In this document: positions 9,637-17,588 of the stretch, piece after piece
Position numbering within the stretch: the stretch's first letter is position 1
Layout of the letters: every line of letters begins with the position of its first letter
NCBI RefSeq assembly: GCF_000786695.1
Contig: NZ_CP009962.1
Location: 4,402,001-4,466,000, forward strand
DNA length: 64,000 bases
Direction: 5' to 3'
Source: Collimonas arenae
GTDB taxonomy: Bacteria; Pseudomonadota; Gammaproteobacteria; Burkholderiales; Burkholderiaceae_D
The notes under the pieces: generated by a model
Databases searched by the model: none
The model's input: only the letters and a program-made list of their open reading frames with translations
Told to the model about the DNA's origin: nothing
Position numbers and translations under genes: made by a program

Positions 9637-10400
9637 TCGGCGCTCCCGGGAACACTGCCACAGGCCAGCGGTAATTTCACGGAGCCGGGAGCAACCGCTG
9701 TGGCGCCGGCCGGTACCGGCTGCGCTGCCAGCCAGGACGCCACTGCGCCGATATCTTCAGCGCTCAGGCGCTGCGCCACCTGCGCCATGCAATCCGGAGC
9801 AAAGGCATGCCGCGCACCGTTTTTCCAGGCGCCGATCTGGCTCACCAGATAATCGCGCGGCAGGCCGAGCAGACCCGGCGTAGTCGGCAACACACCGGTC
9901 ATGGCGCTGCCATGGCAGGCAATGCAGGCGGGGATTTTCTTGCCCGGATCGCCCTTGTTGACCAGCGCTTCCCCGCGTTCACGTGTAGCGCTTGACGGAT
10001 CCACTGGCTGAGGCGCCGGATAAGGCGGATGCTGGTCGGCGAAATAGGCGGCGATTTCCTGCAGGTAGGCGTCGGACAGGTGATCCACGAGATAAGTCAT
10101 CATCGGATACTGGCGCCGTCCTTCACGGAAATTGTGCAGCTGGTTATACAGATAGCCGGCCGGCTTGCCGGCGATGCGCGGGTAATAGCCGTCGTTGGTG
10201 GCACGTCCCTGTTCGCCATGGCAGGCGGTACAGGCAGTCAGGCGCTGCTTGATCGTATCTGGAACGGCGGTGGCGTCGACCTCAGCCGCATGGGCCGCGA
10301 CGCTGAACGCAGCGACGGCAATCGAGACAAGAAACCCGGACCGCAACCATCGCGCAGCGCATGTTGCGTCCCGCTCCGGTCCCTGCAAAAGAATCGACAT
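9633..10400 (-). CDS. Di-haem cytochrome c (c4-like)
   Basis: A 255-residue exported cytochrome. A cleavable signal peptide ends near AAHA (residue 38), giving a rather long n-region. The ATG is chosen because AGGAAA precedes it. Two haem-binding motifs, CTACH (57-61) and CIACH (about 159), sit in two repeated cytochrome domains, each followed by a PRIAGK-like or PGLLGLPRDYL segment with the distal ligand region, as in cytochrome c4 tandem-domain proteins. It is the first gene of a two-gene unit with the tri-haem cytochrome and probably shuttles electrons from it to a terminal oxidase. Confidence 0.88.
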   Translation of the reverse strand: MSILLQGPERDATCAARWLRSGFLVSIAVAAFSVAAHAAEVDATAVPDTIKQRLTACTACHGEQGRATNDGYYPRIAGKPAGYLYNQLHNFREGRRQYPMMTYLVDHLSDAYLQEIAAYFADQHPPYPAPQPVDPSSATRERGEALVNKGDPGKKIPACIACHGSAMTGVLPTTPGLLGLPRDYLVSQIGAWKNGARHAFAPDCMAQVAQRLSAEDIGAVASWLAAQPVPAGATAVAPGSVKLPLACGSVPGSAE

Positions 10401-10553
10401 GATTTTCCTATTTTTTATGCTGCTGCACTTTTTGGGAAGTATTCAAAGTCAGATTATAAGCTAGCAAGTTTATTAACATGCACCAACATTCATTGCCATT
10501 CCATCATTATTGGATAATGCGGAATATTGCTGAATATCGCGGGATACAGCATC

Positions 10554-10754
10554 CTATTTTGATGGCTTTTGCGGCACCAGCGGCTGGTCGATGGTCGGTC
10601 CGGGTTCATTTGCATACATCTGCTCTTCTACAATATCCATTTGCTGGCTGCCATCCAGGGCGTGACCGGTCCATCGCTCCGCCGGATTGACCGTTTGCAC
10701 TTTCTTGTCTTTAGCAGGGTTGGCAGGCGTAACAGGTAATTTAGTCTTGGACAT
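10554..10754 (-). CDS. Small hypothetical protein, 66 residues
   Basis: A 66-residue hydrophilic protein, proline- and lysine-rich at its start (KTKLPVTPANPAKDKK) and probably disordered. The ATG at 10754 is preceded by GGAG at good spacing; an in-frame earlier start at 10766 lacks this. No signal peptide, membrane segment or recognisable domain. The composition resembles small proteins often found singly in Burkholderiales genomes, but I do not recognise the family. Confidence 0.55.
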   Translation of the reverse strand: MSKTKLPVTPANPAKDKKVQTVNPAERWTGHALDGSQQMDIVEEQMYANEPGPTIDQPLVPQKPSK

Positions 10755-10867
10755 GGCGCACTCCATTTTTGAGCGACGACGAGCTTGTCGTCATCCTCCA
10801 CTATATAGCTTGGCTGACCGGGCTGATAGCTGAAAATCCTGGCAGCATCCTGATTGCAAACGCAAAA

Positions 10868-10899
10868 ACGCCGGTCCAGATTTTCATCTGGACCGGCGT
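10868..10899 (-). terminator. Rho-independent terminator of the glycine-zipper gene
   Basis: Perfect 14-base stem (10868-10881 with 10886-10899) and TTTC loop; read on the minus strand it ends in a run of T at 10867-10863. It lies 50 bp after the stop of the glycine-zipper protein gene. Confidence 0.85.
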
Positions 10900-10948
10900 C
10901 GGAAAAATAAAAATTACCGGTGAAATTTATTTCTGACTGAATAAAGAA

Positions 10949-11377
10949 TCAGCGATCGTAGTAACCGCCCTGGTACGGCTGCCGATAATAATCGCCGCGG
11001 TTTTCAACATAGACAGGCGTAGGACGGTAATAAACCGGGGCCGGCTGGTAATACACCGGAGCGGGCCGATAATAAACCGGCGCCGGGCGATAATAAACCG
11101 GAGCTGGCGGATAGTAGGCCGCCGGACGATCGTAATAGCCGCGATCGTAGTAGCCACCGTTATCCTGGCGATAGCCACCGGAAGTAGCGCCGACAGCAGC
11201 ACCGAGCACGCCACCAACAATCGCGCCGTTGCGACCACCTACCGCACCGCCGATCACTGCACCTGCTACCGCACCAATCGCAGTATTGGCGCCATCGTCA
11301 TAAGCCAGTGCAGAAGTCGAGACTGCCGCAGTCGAGCTAGCCAGCAGTGCAATACAGATCAATTTTTTGTACAGCAT
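10949..11377 (-). CDS. Glycine-zipper surface protein with Pro-Tyr repeat tail
   Basis: A 142-residue exported protein. A signal peptide (LICIALLASSTAAVSTSALA) is followed by a glycine-zipper segment (IGAVAGAVIGGAVGG, GAIVGGVLGAAVGA) of the kind that inserts in or packs against the outer membrane. The C-terminal half is tyrosine/proline rich, with five tandem seven-residue PAPVYYR-like units. The ATG at 11377 is chosen over the upstream TTG (11392) because AAGGA precedes it correctly. Related proteins (glycine zipper 2TM, YMGG types) are thought to act in envelope maintenance. Monocistronic with its own terminator. Confidence 0.75.
   Translation of the reverse strand: MLYKKLICIALLASSTAAVSTSALAYDDGANTAIGAVAGAVIGGAVGGRNGAIVGGVLGAAVGATSGGYRQDNGGYYDRGYYDRPAAYYPPAPVYYRPAPVYYRPAPVYYQPAPVYYRPTPVYVENRGDYYRQPYQGGYYDR
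11003..11107 (-). repeat. Five tandem 21-bp units encoding PAPVYY(R/Q)
   Basis: In-frame tandem array inside the glycine-zipper gene: PAPVYYR, PAPVYYR, PAPVYYQ, PAPVYYR, PTPVYVE. The DNA units are similar but not identical, so the array could change copy number by slippage without breaking the frame. Confidence 0.85.
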
Positions 11378-11577
11378 GATTGCATCCTTCAAGGGTCATA
11401 CAGCCCTAATCAACACCATCAATAAACCGTTACAACGCTCATTTCACGAACACACGGTTGTTGAGTTGAACTATAGCCGAGCCATCGTCAAATCCCTCGA
11501 AGCGATACATACTTTTACATTTGCACAACATGGTTACACCTGACGTAACGTCCGATTCGCCCAACCAATCAGCACAA

Positions 11578-12876
11578 TCAATGCAGCTTCACCGACGGCT
11601 TGGCGTGCTTCATCAATCCACTGGCGGCGGCAGTGACGCCGGTGCGCACCGGCCCCAGCAGGGCGCTCAGATGCATCAGATGCAGGCTGGTGTACATCAT
11701 GCGCGCAAAAAAGCCGTCGACGAACCAGCCAAGCTTGGTCAGCGAGCCCATCAGGGTCCCGACGGAGGTATTCCTCCCGAACGACACCAGCGAACCGTGG
11801 TCTTTATAGACATAAGGCGCATCCGGCGCCGCCTGGCCTTTGTTGGCACGGACGAACATGTCTAGCAGATAATCAGCTTGCTGATGCGCCGCCTGCGCAC
11901 GCGGCGGCACCATTTTGCCATCGGTGCCGATGCAGGCCGCGCAATCGCCCAGCGCATAGATGTTGTTGGTGCCGGCCACCTTGAGAAAACCATCCACTTC
12001 CAGCTGGCCGGATTTGATCACAGGAAGTCCCAGCCCCTTGAGAAAATCGGGCGCCTTGATCCCGGCCGACCAGACGCACAGGTCGGAGACATAGTTGTTG
12101 CCGTTGGCGTCAGTCACAAAATTCTCCGCGATGCTGGCGACGCGGCAATCAGTCACCACGCGCACTTCGCGTTCCTGCAACAACTTGCTTGCCGCCTTCG
12201 AAACCCGCTCGGTAAGCGGCGCCAGCAGCCGCGGCGCGCCTTCCAGGATGGTGATGCGGACGTCGCGGTTCGCATTCAACTGCGGGAAATCGTAATCGGT
12301 GTAGACGCTGCTGGCATCGCGCAATTCGGCCGCCAGCTCCACCCCGGTAGCGCCGCCGCCGACAATCACGATATCAACGCCGGCATCCGGATTCTTTTCT
12401 TTCTTCAAATCTGCCAATGCCAGCATTTTCAGCAACCGCACCCGGAATTGTTCTGCATCTTCGGTCGAATTCAATGAAATGGTATTTTGCTCGGCACCGG
12501 GGATACCGAAATAATTGGAGACGCTACCGACCGCAATCACCAGCTTGCTGAACGCAATCTGGCGCGGCGGCAGCAGTTCTGTTGCCGATTCGTCGGTCAC
12601 CGCATCTACCGTGATCGCGTTATTGGCGCTATCGAGACCGGTCATGTTGCCATACACGAAGCGAAATTTATTGTCATGCGCCAACATCTGGTAAGACAGG
12701 CCTTCTTGATGAATATCACGGGTTCCTGCGGCAACTTCGTGCAAAGACGGCTTCCAGATGTGATAGAGCGCCCGGTCTACCAGGGTAACGTGACCGCTCC
12801 CCAATTTGCGGCCGAGTTTGCAAGCCAACTCCAAACCACCGGCGCCACCGCCAACAATCACGATTTCATCCGACAT
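11578..12876 (-). CDS. ndh: Type II NADH dehydrogenase (NDH-2)
   Basis: A 432-residue FAD-dependent NADH:quinone oxidoreductase. The N-terminal FAD-binding VIVGGGAGGLELA is at residues 5-17, the second dinucleotide fold VIVGGGATGVELAAEL lies near 170, and the FAD-contacting NIYALGDCAA lies near 315. The amphipathic C-terminus (FARMMYTSLHLMHLSALLG) is the expected membrane-surface anchor. The frame stays open upstream to 13158, but the ATG at 12876 directly precedes the flavin motif and has AAGGA upstream. It feeds electrons to ubiquinone without pumping protons. Divergent from uspA. Confidence 0.93.
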   Translation of the reverse strand: MSDEIVIVGGGAGGLELACKLGRKLGSGHVTLVDRALYHIWKPSLHEVAAGTRDIHQEGLSYQMLAHDNKFRFVYGNMTGLDSANNAITVDAVTDESATELLPPRQIAFSKLVIAVGSVSNYFGIPGAEQNTISLNSTEDAEQFRVRLLKMLALADLKKEKNPDAGVDIVIVGGGATGVELAAELRDASSVYTDYDFPQLNANRDVRITILEGAPRLLAPLTERVSKAASKLLQEREVRVVTDCRVASIAENFVTDANGNNYVSDLCVWSAGIKAPDFLKGLGLPVIKSGQLEVDGFLKVAGTNNIYALGDCAACIGTDGKMVPPRAQAAHQQADYLLDMFVRANKGQAAPDAPYVYKDHGSLVSFGRNTSVGTLMGSLTKLGWFVDGFFARMMYTSLHLMHLSALLGPVRTGVTAAASGLMKHAKPSVKLH

Positions 12877-13218
12877 CCATCTTTCCTTCACCTTTTCATT
12901 AATCAAGAGCGCTTCGACCTTCCGCGATCCGCGCCGGGCGCCAAAGCACGCAGTAAGTCTACTTTTATAATGCCGCAATGCGCAATAGTGCCGTATTTTC
13001 GGTGCCGATTGATCACGCCACGCCAATTTGCAGTATTCGGGGGACGACGCCATGGTATAAAAGACGACACCGAAGCTGATGCGAAATCCGAGCTTCGACT
13101 GCAGAAATCGCCGGCCAGGAACAGCATCGCAATTCGCGCAATGCTCGCTGGTTCGCAACCGCAGTCTGCGCTATGATGAAGACAAACACCATTGCAAACT
13201 TAATTTTCAGGAGGGCAT
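12877..13218. promoter_or_regulatory. Divergent intergenic region between ndh and the usp gene
   Basis: 342 bp without a supported gene. It must hold the promoters of both neighbours. A ribosome binding site AGGAGGG lies just before the usp ATG. I could not pick out convincing -35/-10 boxes or an operator. The open frame across it on the minus strand is only an in-frame upstream extension of ndh. Confidence 0.5.
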
Positions 13219-13662
13219 ATGTACCGGAAAATTCTCGTGGCCTACAATGGCACGCCTGAAAGCCGTTCTGCTTTATATTCCTGTATCCAGCTGGCGCCCC
13301 CTCCTGAGGTGGAAATCCATCTGCTAGGCGTCATCAATCTTGCCACGTATCTTATGGCGGGCGAATTTGTCGCCGAATCCGCAATCCGGGCGGAAAAGAC
13401 CTTACTCGAACAAGAGCTGATCAAAGGCCACAAACTCCTCACCGATGCAGGCCTCAAGCCGATCGATCATTTTGAAAGCGGCGAGCCGGTGAATGTCATC
13501 AGCGATCTTGTCAGCAAACTGGGCATCGACCTGGTCATTGTCGGCCATTCGCGCAAGAAGCCGCTGGCAACGCGCTGGTGGCGCGGTTCGGTTGACACCA
13601 TGCTGGTCGAAAAAGTGCCGTGCAGCGTGTTGGTCGCTACCGATTGCCCTCCTAGCGCATAG
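13219..13662 (+). CDS. Universal stress protein UspA family
   Basis: A 147-residue single-domain universal stress protein. The start ILVAYNGTPESRSAL and the C-terminal LVIVGHSRKKPLATRWWRGSV...VPCSVLVA match the alpha/beta Usp fold; the ATP-binding G-x2-G-x9-G(S/T) pattern is only partly kept (VGHSRKKPLATRWWRGS), so nucleotide binding is uncertain. It has a strong AGGAGGG ribosome site. Usps are cytosolic and rise under stress or low oxygen; the adjacent NDH-2 and respiratory cytochromes fit a redox-stress setting, by inference. Confidence 0.9.
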   Translation: MYRKILVAYNGTPESRSALYSCIQLAPPPEVEIHLLGVINLATYLMAGEFVAESAIRAEKTLLEQELIKGHKLLTDAGLKPIDHFESGEPVNVISDLVSKLGIDLVIVGHSRKKPLATRWWRGSVDTMLVEKVPCSVLVATDCPPSA

Positions 13663-13675
13663 CATTCCACACTCG

Positions 13676-13702
13676 CAGCCTCGCTGCGCGCCAGCGTGGC
13701 TG
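13676..13702. terminator. Weak hairpin between convergent genes
   Basis: Eleven-base arms (13676-13686 and 13692-13702) with one central T-T mismatch and a five-base loop. No T run follows on either strand, so termination here is uncertain. Confidence 0.35.
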
Positions 13703-13726
13703 GCTAAAGAGCTATAAGCCGGATTG

Positions 13727-15781
13727 TCAGGCTTTGGCTTGCTCGCCGCTGCTCTGTACCGGCACCGCCATCGGTAATTCAATCACCACTGCGGTGCCCT
13801 TGTCTTTGCCGGCGGCAAAGCGGACCTTGCCTCCCAGGTAGGTGGCCCTTTCATTCAAGCCACGCAAACCATGGGTACTGGTGTTTTCAAAACGTTCCTG
13901 CGACATGCCGACGCCATTGTCGCGCACCGTCAGCGCCAGCCTGTCTTCGTCGATATCCAGGATCACCTCGACTTGGCTAGCGTGCGCATGCTTGGAAACG
14001 TTATTCAGAATTTCCTGCAACATGCGATACACAGCAATTTCAATCCGGCGATCGATTGTGATGTCTTCATCCGGCAAACTGGATTTGCAGACAATTTCCG
14101 TGCGCTGGCCGAAATCTTCCAGCTGTTCGATGATCGCTGCTTTCAGACCGAACAACTCCAGCATGTTCGGCCGCAATTCGGTTTGAATCCGTCGCGTGGT
14201 CGCCACAAGCGAACTGAGCAAGCTCTTCATCTGCCCCTGGCGGTTCTGCCAATGGGCGTTCTCCGGCAGGATCTTGTAGACGCCTTCCAGATGCATGCTG
14301 AGGGCGGTCAGCGAAGCGCCCATATTGTCATGCAACTCGCGCGCAATCGCTCGCTTCTCTTCTTCCCGTATGGTTTCCATATGATTGGCCAGTTCGCGCA
14401 ATAACGCGGTGCGCTGGGCGATGGTGCGCTCCAGTTCCAGCTCGCGCTGTTTCAGTGAATCTTCGGCGTGCTTGCGTTCGCTGATGTCGGTGGCGATGCC
14501 AACCACGCCCATGACCTGTCCCTGCTGCCCGAACCATGGCGACTTGGTGATTTGGAACGTCACGATTCCTTCCGGCAGCTGCACGGTTTGCGCGAGCGTC
14601 TCTGATACGCCGCCGTTCATGATGCGGATGTCATCCTGGTCGATGCGGTCCGCATCTTCGGTGAGCGGAAAGAGTTCACGGCTGCGCCGATATTTTGCCA
14701 GCTCCCAGCTCAAGCCGAGCCGCCGCAAATACGCCGGATTGGCGAAAATCAAACGGTCCTGATAGTCTTTGACGAAAATCAGGTCGTTGGTGTTGTCGCT
14801 GACGGCGATCAGCAGCGCCGTGGCTTCAGCCAGCTCGGCGGCGCTTTGCAGGCGCGCACCATACTCAAGATCGACCTTGCCGCCGGCGCGCCAGAAAATA
14901 AATAGCACCAGCACGCTGTCAACCAGCGTCAGCAAAGGAGGCAACGAGGTTCTGTCATACAGATTCTGGCGCGTCCCCCAGTCCGCCAGCCAGTGCAGGG
15001 CAACCAGCAGAACCAGCATCTGCGGCAAGGAACGGCGCAACATTTGCCCGCCCGGCGCATGGCGCGTGATAATCGCCATCAGGCGATGGCGCGGGCGCGA
15101 CATCATCAGCGCCAACCCGAACAGCAGAAATGCAACGGCCGATAGCAACGGGATGCCGGTCGCATAAACCATATGGATCATGGCTGACACGCTGTACAGA
15201 TAACCAAGCAGTGGAATGGCGCTTAGGAACAACAGGGAAATGGCCAGGTACTCAGCGACGTACTGCTCTTTCTCAAAGCGGAAATCGAGCAAGAGTAACG
15301 CTGTCCCTGAAAAGATAAAACCGATGCCCGCCATGGGATGCAAGCCCCCCGGAAAACTTGCACCAGAGTGCGGCGCCAGCTCAGACAGCACCATATCGAA
15401 CCAACCGGCGCTACCCATGAAATCTTGCGTCAGAGCCGCTGTGGCCAGCACGAGCAGCAGCACGGCGAGCAGCTTCCCGGCATACTTGATGACGCTGCGC
15501 GGCCCGACCACCGTGCATTGCAAAGCAAGACTGACGGTTGCCAGCAAAAATCCGGCTGCTGTATTGATGCTTACGACCGACAATTGCGACGTCAAAAACG
15601 GTAGACTGATCTGCTTGAGGCCGGCGGCCAGCACGAATGCCGACACCAGCATGATCAGCACCGTCACCGCAAGCGCGGCTGCGGTGGTGCGCCATACATA
15701 GGTTTTGGTCGAGGCCAGACTATCTAATGCACGCATCTTCAAGACATCCTGGTAATGCGGATCGCCTGCTACGTTCTCCAT
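13727..15781 (-). CDS. Membrane sensor histidine kinase, NarL/DegS-type with PAS domain
   Basis: A kinase of about 684 residues. The first 310 residues hold around eight to nine hydrophobic segments. A PAS domain follows (about 330-445; NDLIFVKDYQDRLIFANPAYL, ending ATDISERKHAE), then a short coiled coil. The HisKA_3 dimerisation domain has the phospho-acceptor in RELHDNMG (about residue 485), and the ATPase domain has NNVSKHAH, DNGVGM and GLRGLNERA. Two starts compete: TTG at 15790, four bases after GGAGG, and ATG at 15781, which I prefer. It probably phosphorylates the NarL-type regulator encoded just upstream. Confidence 0.9.
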   Translation of the reverse strand: MENVAGDPHYQDVLKMRALDSLASTKTYVWRTTAAALAVTVLIMLVSAFVLAAGLKQISLPFLTSQLSVVSINTAAGFLLATVSLALQCTVVGPRSVIKYAGKLLAVLLLVLATAALTQDFMGSAGWFDMVLSELAPHSGASFPGGLHPMAGIGFIFSGTALLLLDFRFEKEQYVAEYLAISLLFLSAIPLLGYLYSVSAMIHMVYATGIPLLSAVAFLLFGLALMMSRPRHRLMAIITRHAPGGQMLRRSLPQMLVLLVALHWLADWGTRQNLYDRTSLPPLLTLVDSVLVLFIFWRAGGKVDLEYGARLQSAAELAEATALLIAVSDNTNDLIFVKDYQDRLIFANPAYLRRLGLSWELAKYRRSRELFPLTEDADRIDQDDIRIMNGGVSETLAQTVQLPEGIVTFQITKSPWFGQQGQVMGVVGIATDISERKHAEDSLKQRELELERTIAQRTALLRELANHMETIREEEKRAIARELHDNMGASLTALSMHLEGVYKILPENAHWQNRQGQMKSLLSSLVATTRRIQTELRPNMLELFGLKAAIIEQLEDFGQRTEIVCKSSLPDEDITIDRRIEIAVYRMLQEILNNVSKHAHASQVEVILDIDEDRLALTVRDNGVGMSQERFENTSTHGLRGLNERATYLGGKVRFAAGKDKGTAVVIELPMAVPVQSSGEQAKA

Positions 15782-15884
15782 ATTATTCAAATCGCCTCCG
15801 CGGCCGCCTCTGCTCGGCGTCCGACATGATCATCCGATTTATCCGGCTTCTTCTGCGAAACAGGAACAACCAGGAATAATCGTG

Positions 15885-15910
15885 AAAAAGCCCACTCGGC
15901 ACAAGCGGGC
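15885..15910 (-). terminator. Rho-independent terminator after the receiver-domain gene
   Basis: On the minus strand GCCCGC pairs with GTGGGC (one wobble) across a nine-base loop and is followed by five T. It lies between the stand-alone receiver gene and the kinase gene, so the kinase likely has its own promoter or receives partial readthrough. Confidence 0.6.
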
Positions 15911-15948
15911 AGGTAACAACTGCAGTCGGCAATACGAGGAAGAACAAT

Positions 15949-16377
15949 TTAATGATCTGGCAAACCGGTTCCCAAGGCTGCCAGCAAATCGCGCAACTTG
16001 GTAAATTCCGAACTTTTATCAAAGAAAAAGCGCACGCCATATTGCTCGCCCGCGCGCCTGAAAGCGTTGCTGACATTATTGCTGAAAATGATTTTAAGGG
16101 AATTGAGCGGCTTGCCCGATTTAGACAGGGTGCGCAATAAACTCATGCCGTTACCATGTTTTAATTCGATATCCAGGATCAGTACGTCGAAAGAATCGGC
16201 GTCGATTTTTTGCAAAGCATCCTCCTCCTCTTCCGAAAATCCGGCAAATACCACGCCTGGAATTTCGCTCAGGGTTTCAATCATCAGGTCCCTGACATCC
16301 ACGGAATCTTCTATCAGAAAGATACGCAATGGCGCATTACCCGATTTGTTCGTCTTGGAGGCGGTTGTATGGTCCAT
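15949..16377 (-). CDS. Stand-alone response regulator receiver protein
   Basis: A 142-residue protein consisting of one CheY-like receiver. The acidic pocket is in FLIEDSVDVRD, the phospho-acceptor Asp in DVLILDIELKHGNG and the conserved Lys in FFFDKSSEF. There is no output domain. The ATG at 16377 is used; a TTG at 16389 is also possible and neither has a clear ribosome site. It sits between a NarL-type regulator and a NarL-type kinase, so it may compete for phosphate or relay it to another protein, as single-domain receivers do. Confidence 0.85.
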   Translation of the reverse strand: MDHTTASKTNKSGNAPLRIFLIEDSVDVRDLMIETLSEIPGVVFAGFSEEEEDALQKIDADSFDVLILDIELKHGNGMSLLRTLSKSGKPLNSLKIIFSNNVSNAFRRAGEQYGVRFFFDKSSEFTKLRDLLAALGTGLPDH

Positions 16378-16518
16378 ATATGTTGACAACTTATTTGCTA
16401 CATCCCTCGCTTTGTTTCAGCCATAAGGCCGGGATCTCAGAGACAAGTTTTTCTGGCAGGCCTGCGGATAATTCCGACGAAACGTACCGCCCCGTCAATA
16501 AATCAAACACAAAGTCTT

Positions 16519-17151
16519 TTAGTCGATCAAATTATTCTTGATCGCATAATAAATAATATCGGCATTGCTTGTCATGCTCATCTTCTGCAACACGCGTGTA
16601 CGGTAAGTACTGATCGTCTTGACGCTCAGACATAACTCCTCGGCGATCCTGGTCACGCCCTCGCCCTGGCTAAGTTTGTAGAAAATCTCGTACTCGCGCG
16701 ACGACAATGTTTCATGCAGCGGCGTATTTTCATTGGTTACGGGATCGGCCGTGAGCAATTCGGCGACACCATAGCTGATATATTTGTGTCCCTGCAAAAT
16801 CGTATTGATCGCCTTCACCAGTTCTGTCGCCAGCGCCTCCTTTTGTACATAGCCATCAGCACCGCTGCGCAACACCTGCACCGCATAGCGGCTTTCAGGA
16901 TGCATGCTCAGCATCAGCACCGGCAGCTTTGGCTTCTCGCGTTTGATCTGCTTCAGCACTTCCACTCCGCTCTTGTCCGGCATCGCGATATCCAGCAGCA
17001 CGATGTCGTATTCATTGGCGCGTATCAGCCGTATTGCCTCCTGCGCATTTGCAGCTTCGCCCGCGATAGCCATTTCCGGAATGTCAGCAACGAAGAACTG
17101 GACACCGGCACGCACCACCGCATGATCATCAACGACTAAAATTTTTATCAT
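16519..17151 (-). CDS. NarL/FixJ family response regulator
   Basis: A 210-residue two-domain regulator. Receiver residues 1-120 have the acidic pair in VVDDHAVVR, the phospho-acceptor in IVLLDIAMPDKSG and the Lys in GYVQKEA. A LuxR-type helix-turn-helix follows at about 145-205 (LSSREYEIFYKLSQG, RIAEELCLSVKTISTYR). The ATG at 17151 gives the standard MIKILVVDDH start; a GTG at 17166 is in frame. It likely pairs with the kinase encoded 700 bp downstream on the same strand. Confidence 0.92.
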   Translation of the reverse strand: MIKILVVDDHAVVRAGVQFFVADIPEMAIAGEAANAQEAIRLIRANEYDIVLLDIAMPDKSGVEVLKQIKREKPKLPVLMLSMHPESRYAVQVLRSGADGYVQKEALATELVKAINTILQGHKYISYGVAELLTADPVTNENTPLHETLSSREYEIFYKLSQGEGVTRIAEELCLSVKTISTYRTRVLQKMSMTSNADIIYYAIKNNLID

Positions 17152-17588
17152 CGGTTGTACCGTCACAATCAGTTAAATTATCCGATAGTTTCATGGCCTG
17201 GCGCGTAGGTAGCAAGCCCGAAAAAAGCGGAAGCAGATATGTGACGTCTAGTGTGCAACCGTCTGTCATCAATGTAAACAAATCGGCATAAATCAAATTT
17301 ACAAGCTTTCCGGCCACCCCAACCTGCCGCCAAAGCCAGTCAAGCGCAACTAAACCCGCAACGCCGATGGACACGCAAGCATCAAAATTTGCACTGGTGA
17401 ACCATACTAACCATTCGCTACAGGATGGCATATAGGACGACAGCGAATGGATTTGTAGGACAAACGGAAGTTAACAATACGGAGCGAGCTATCAATGTGT
17501 AAAATTATCAGCTTGTCACTGCCGAAACGCCGTTTTCCGTGGAAAGCCGCATCGCTGCCGCAATTGCCGGGATTATAAGGAAGAAATC
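17152..17588. promoter_or_regulatory. Long divergent intergenic region with a 9-bp inverted repeat
   Basis: About 437 bp between the NarL-type regulator and the glutamate-synthase-like gene. The only structure I see is a perfect inverted repeat, CCATTCGCT at 17411-17419 and AGCGAATGG at 17442-17450, separated by 22 bp, which could be a regulator dyad or a hairpin in a long leader. AAGGAAG before 17589 is the ribosome site of the + strand gene. No supported ORF. Confidence 0.45.

Noticed and set aside
11003..11107. CRISPR-like array
   Set aside because: The units are contiguous 21-bp coding repeats without spacers.
17129..17431. 100-codon frame upstream of the NarL-type regulator
   Set aside because: Overlaps the regulator start in another frame, has no ribosome site and no recognisable sequence.
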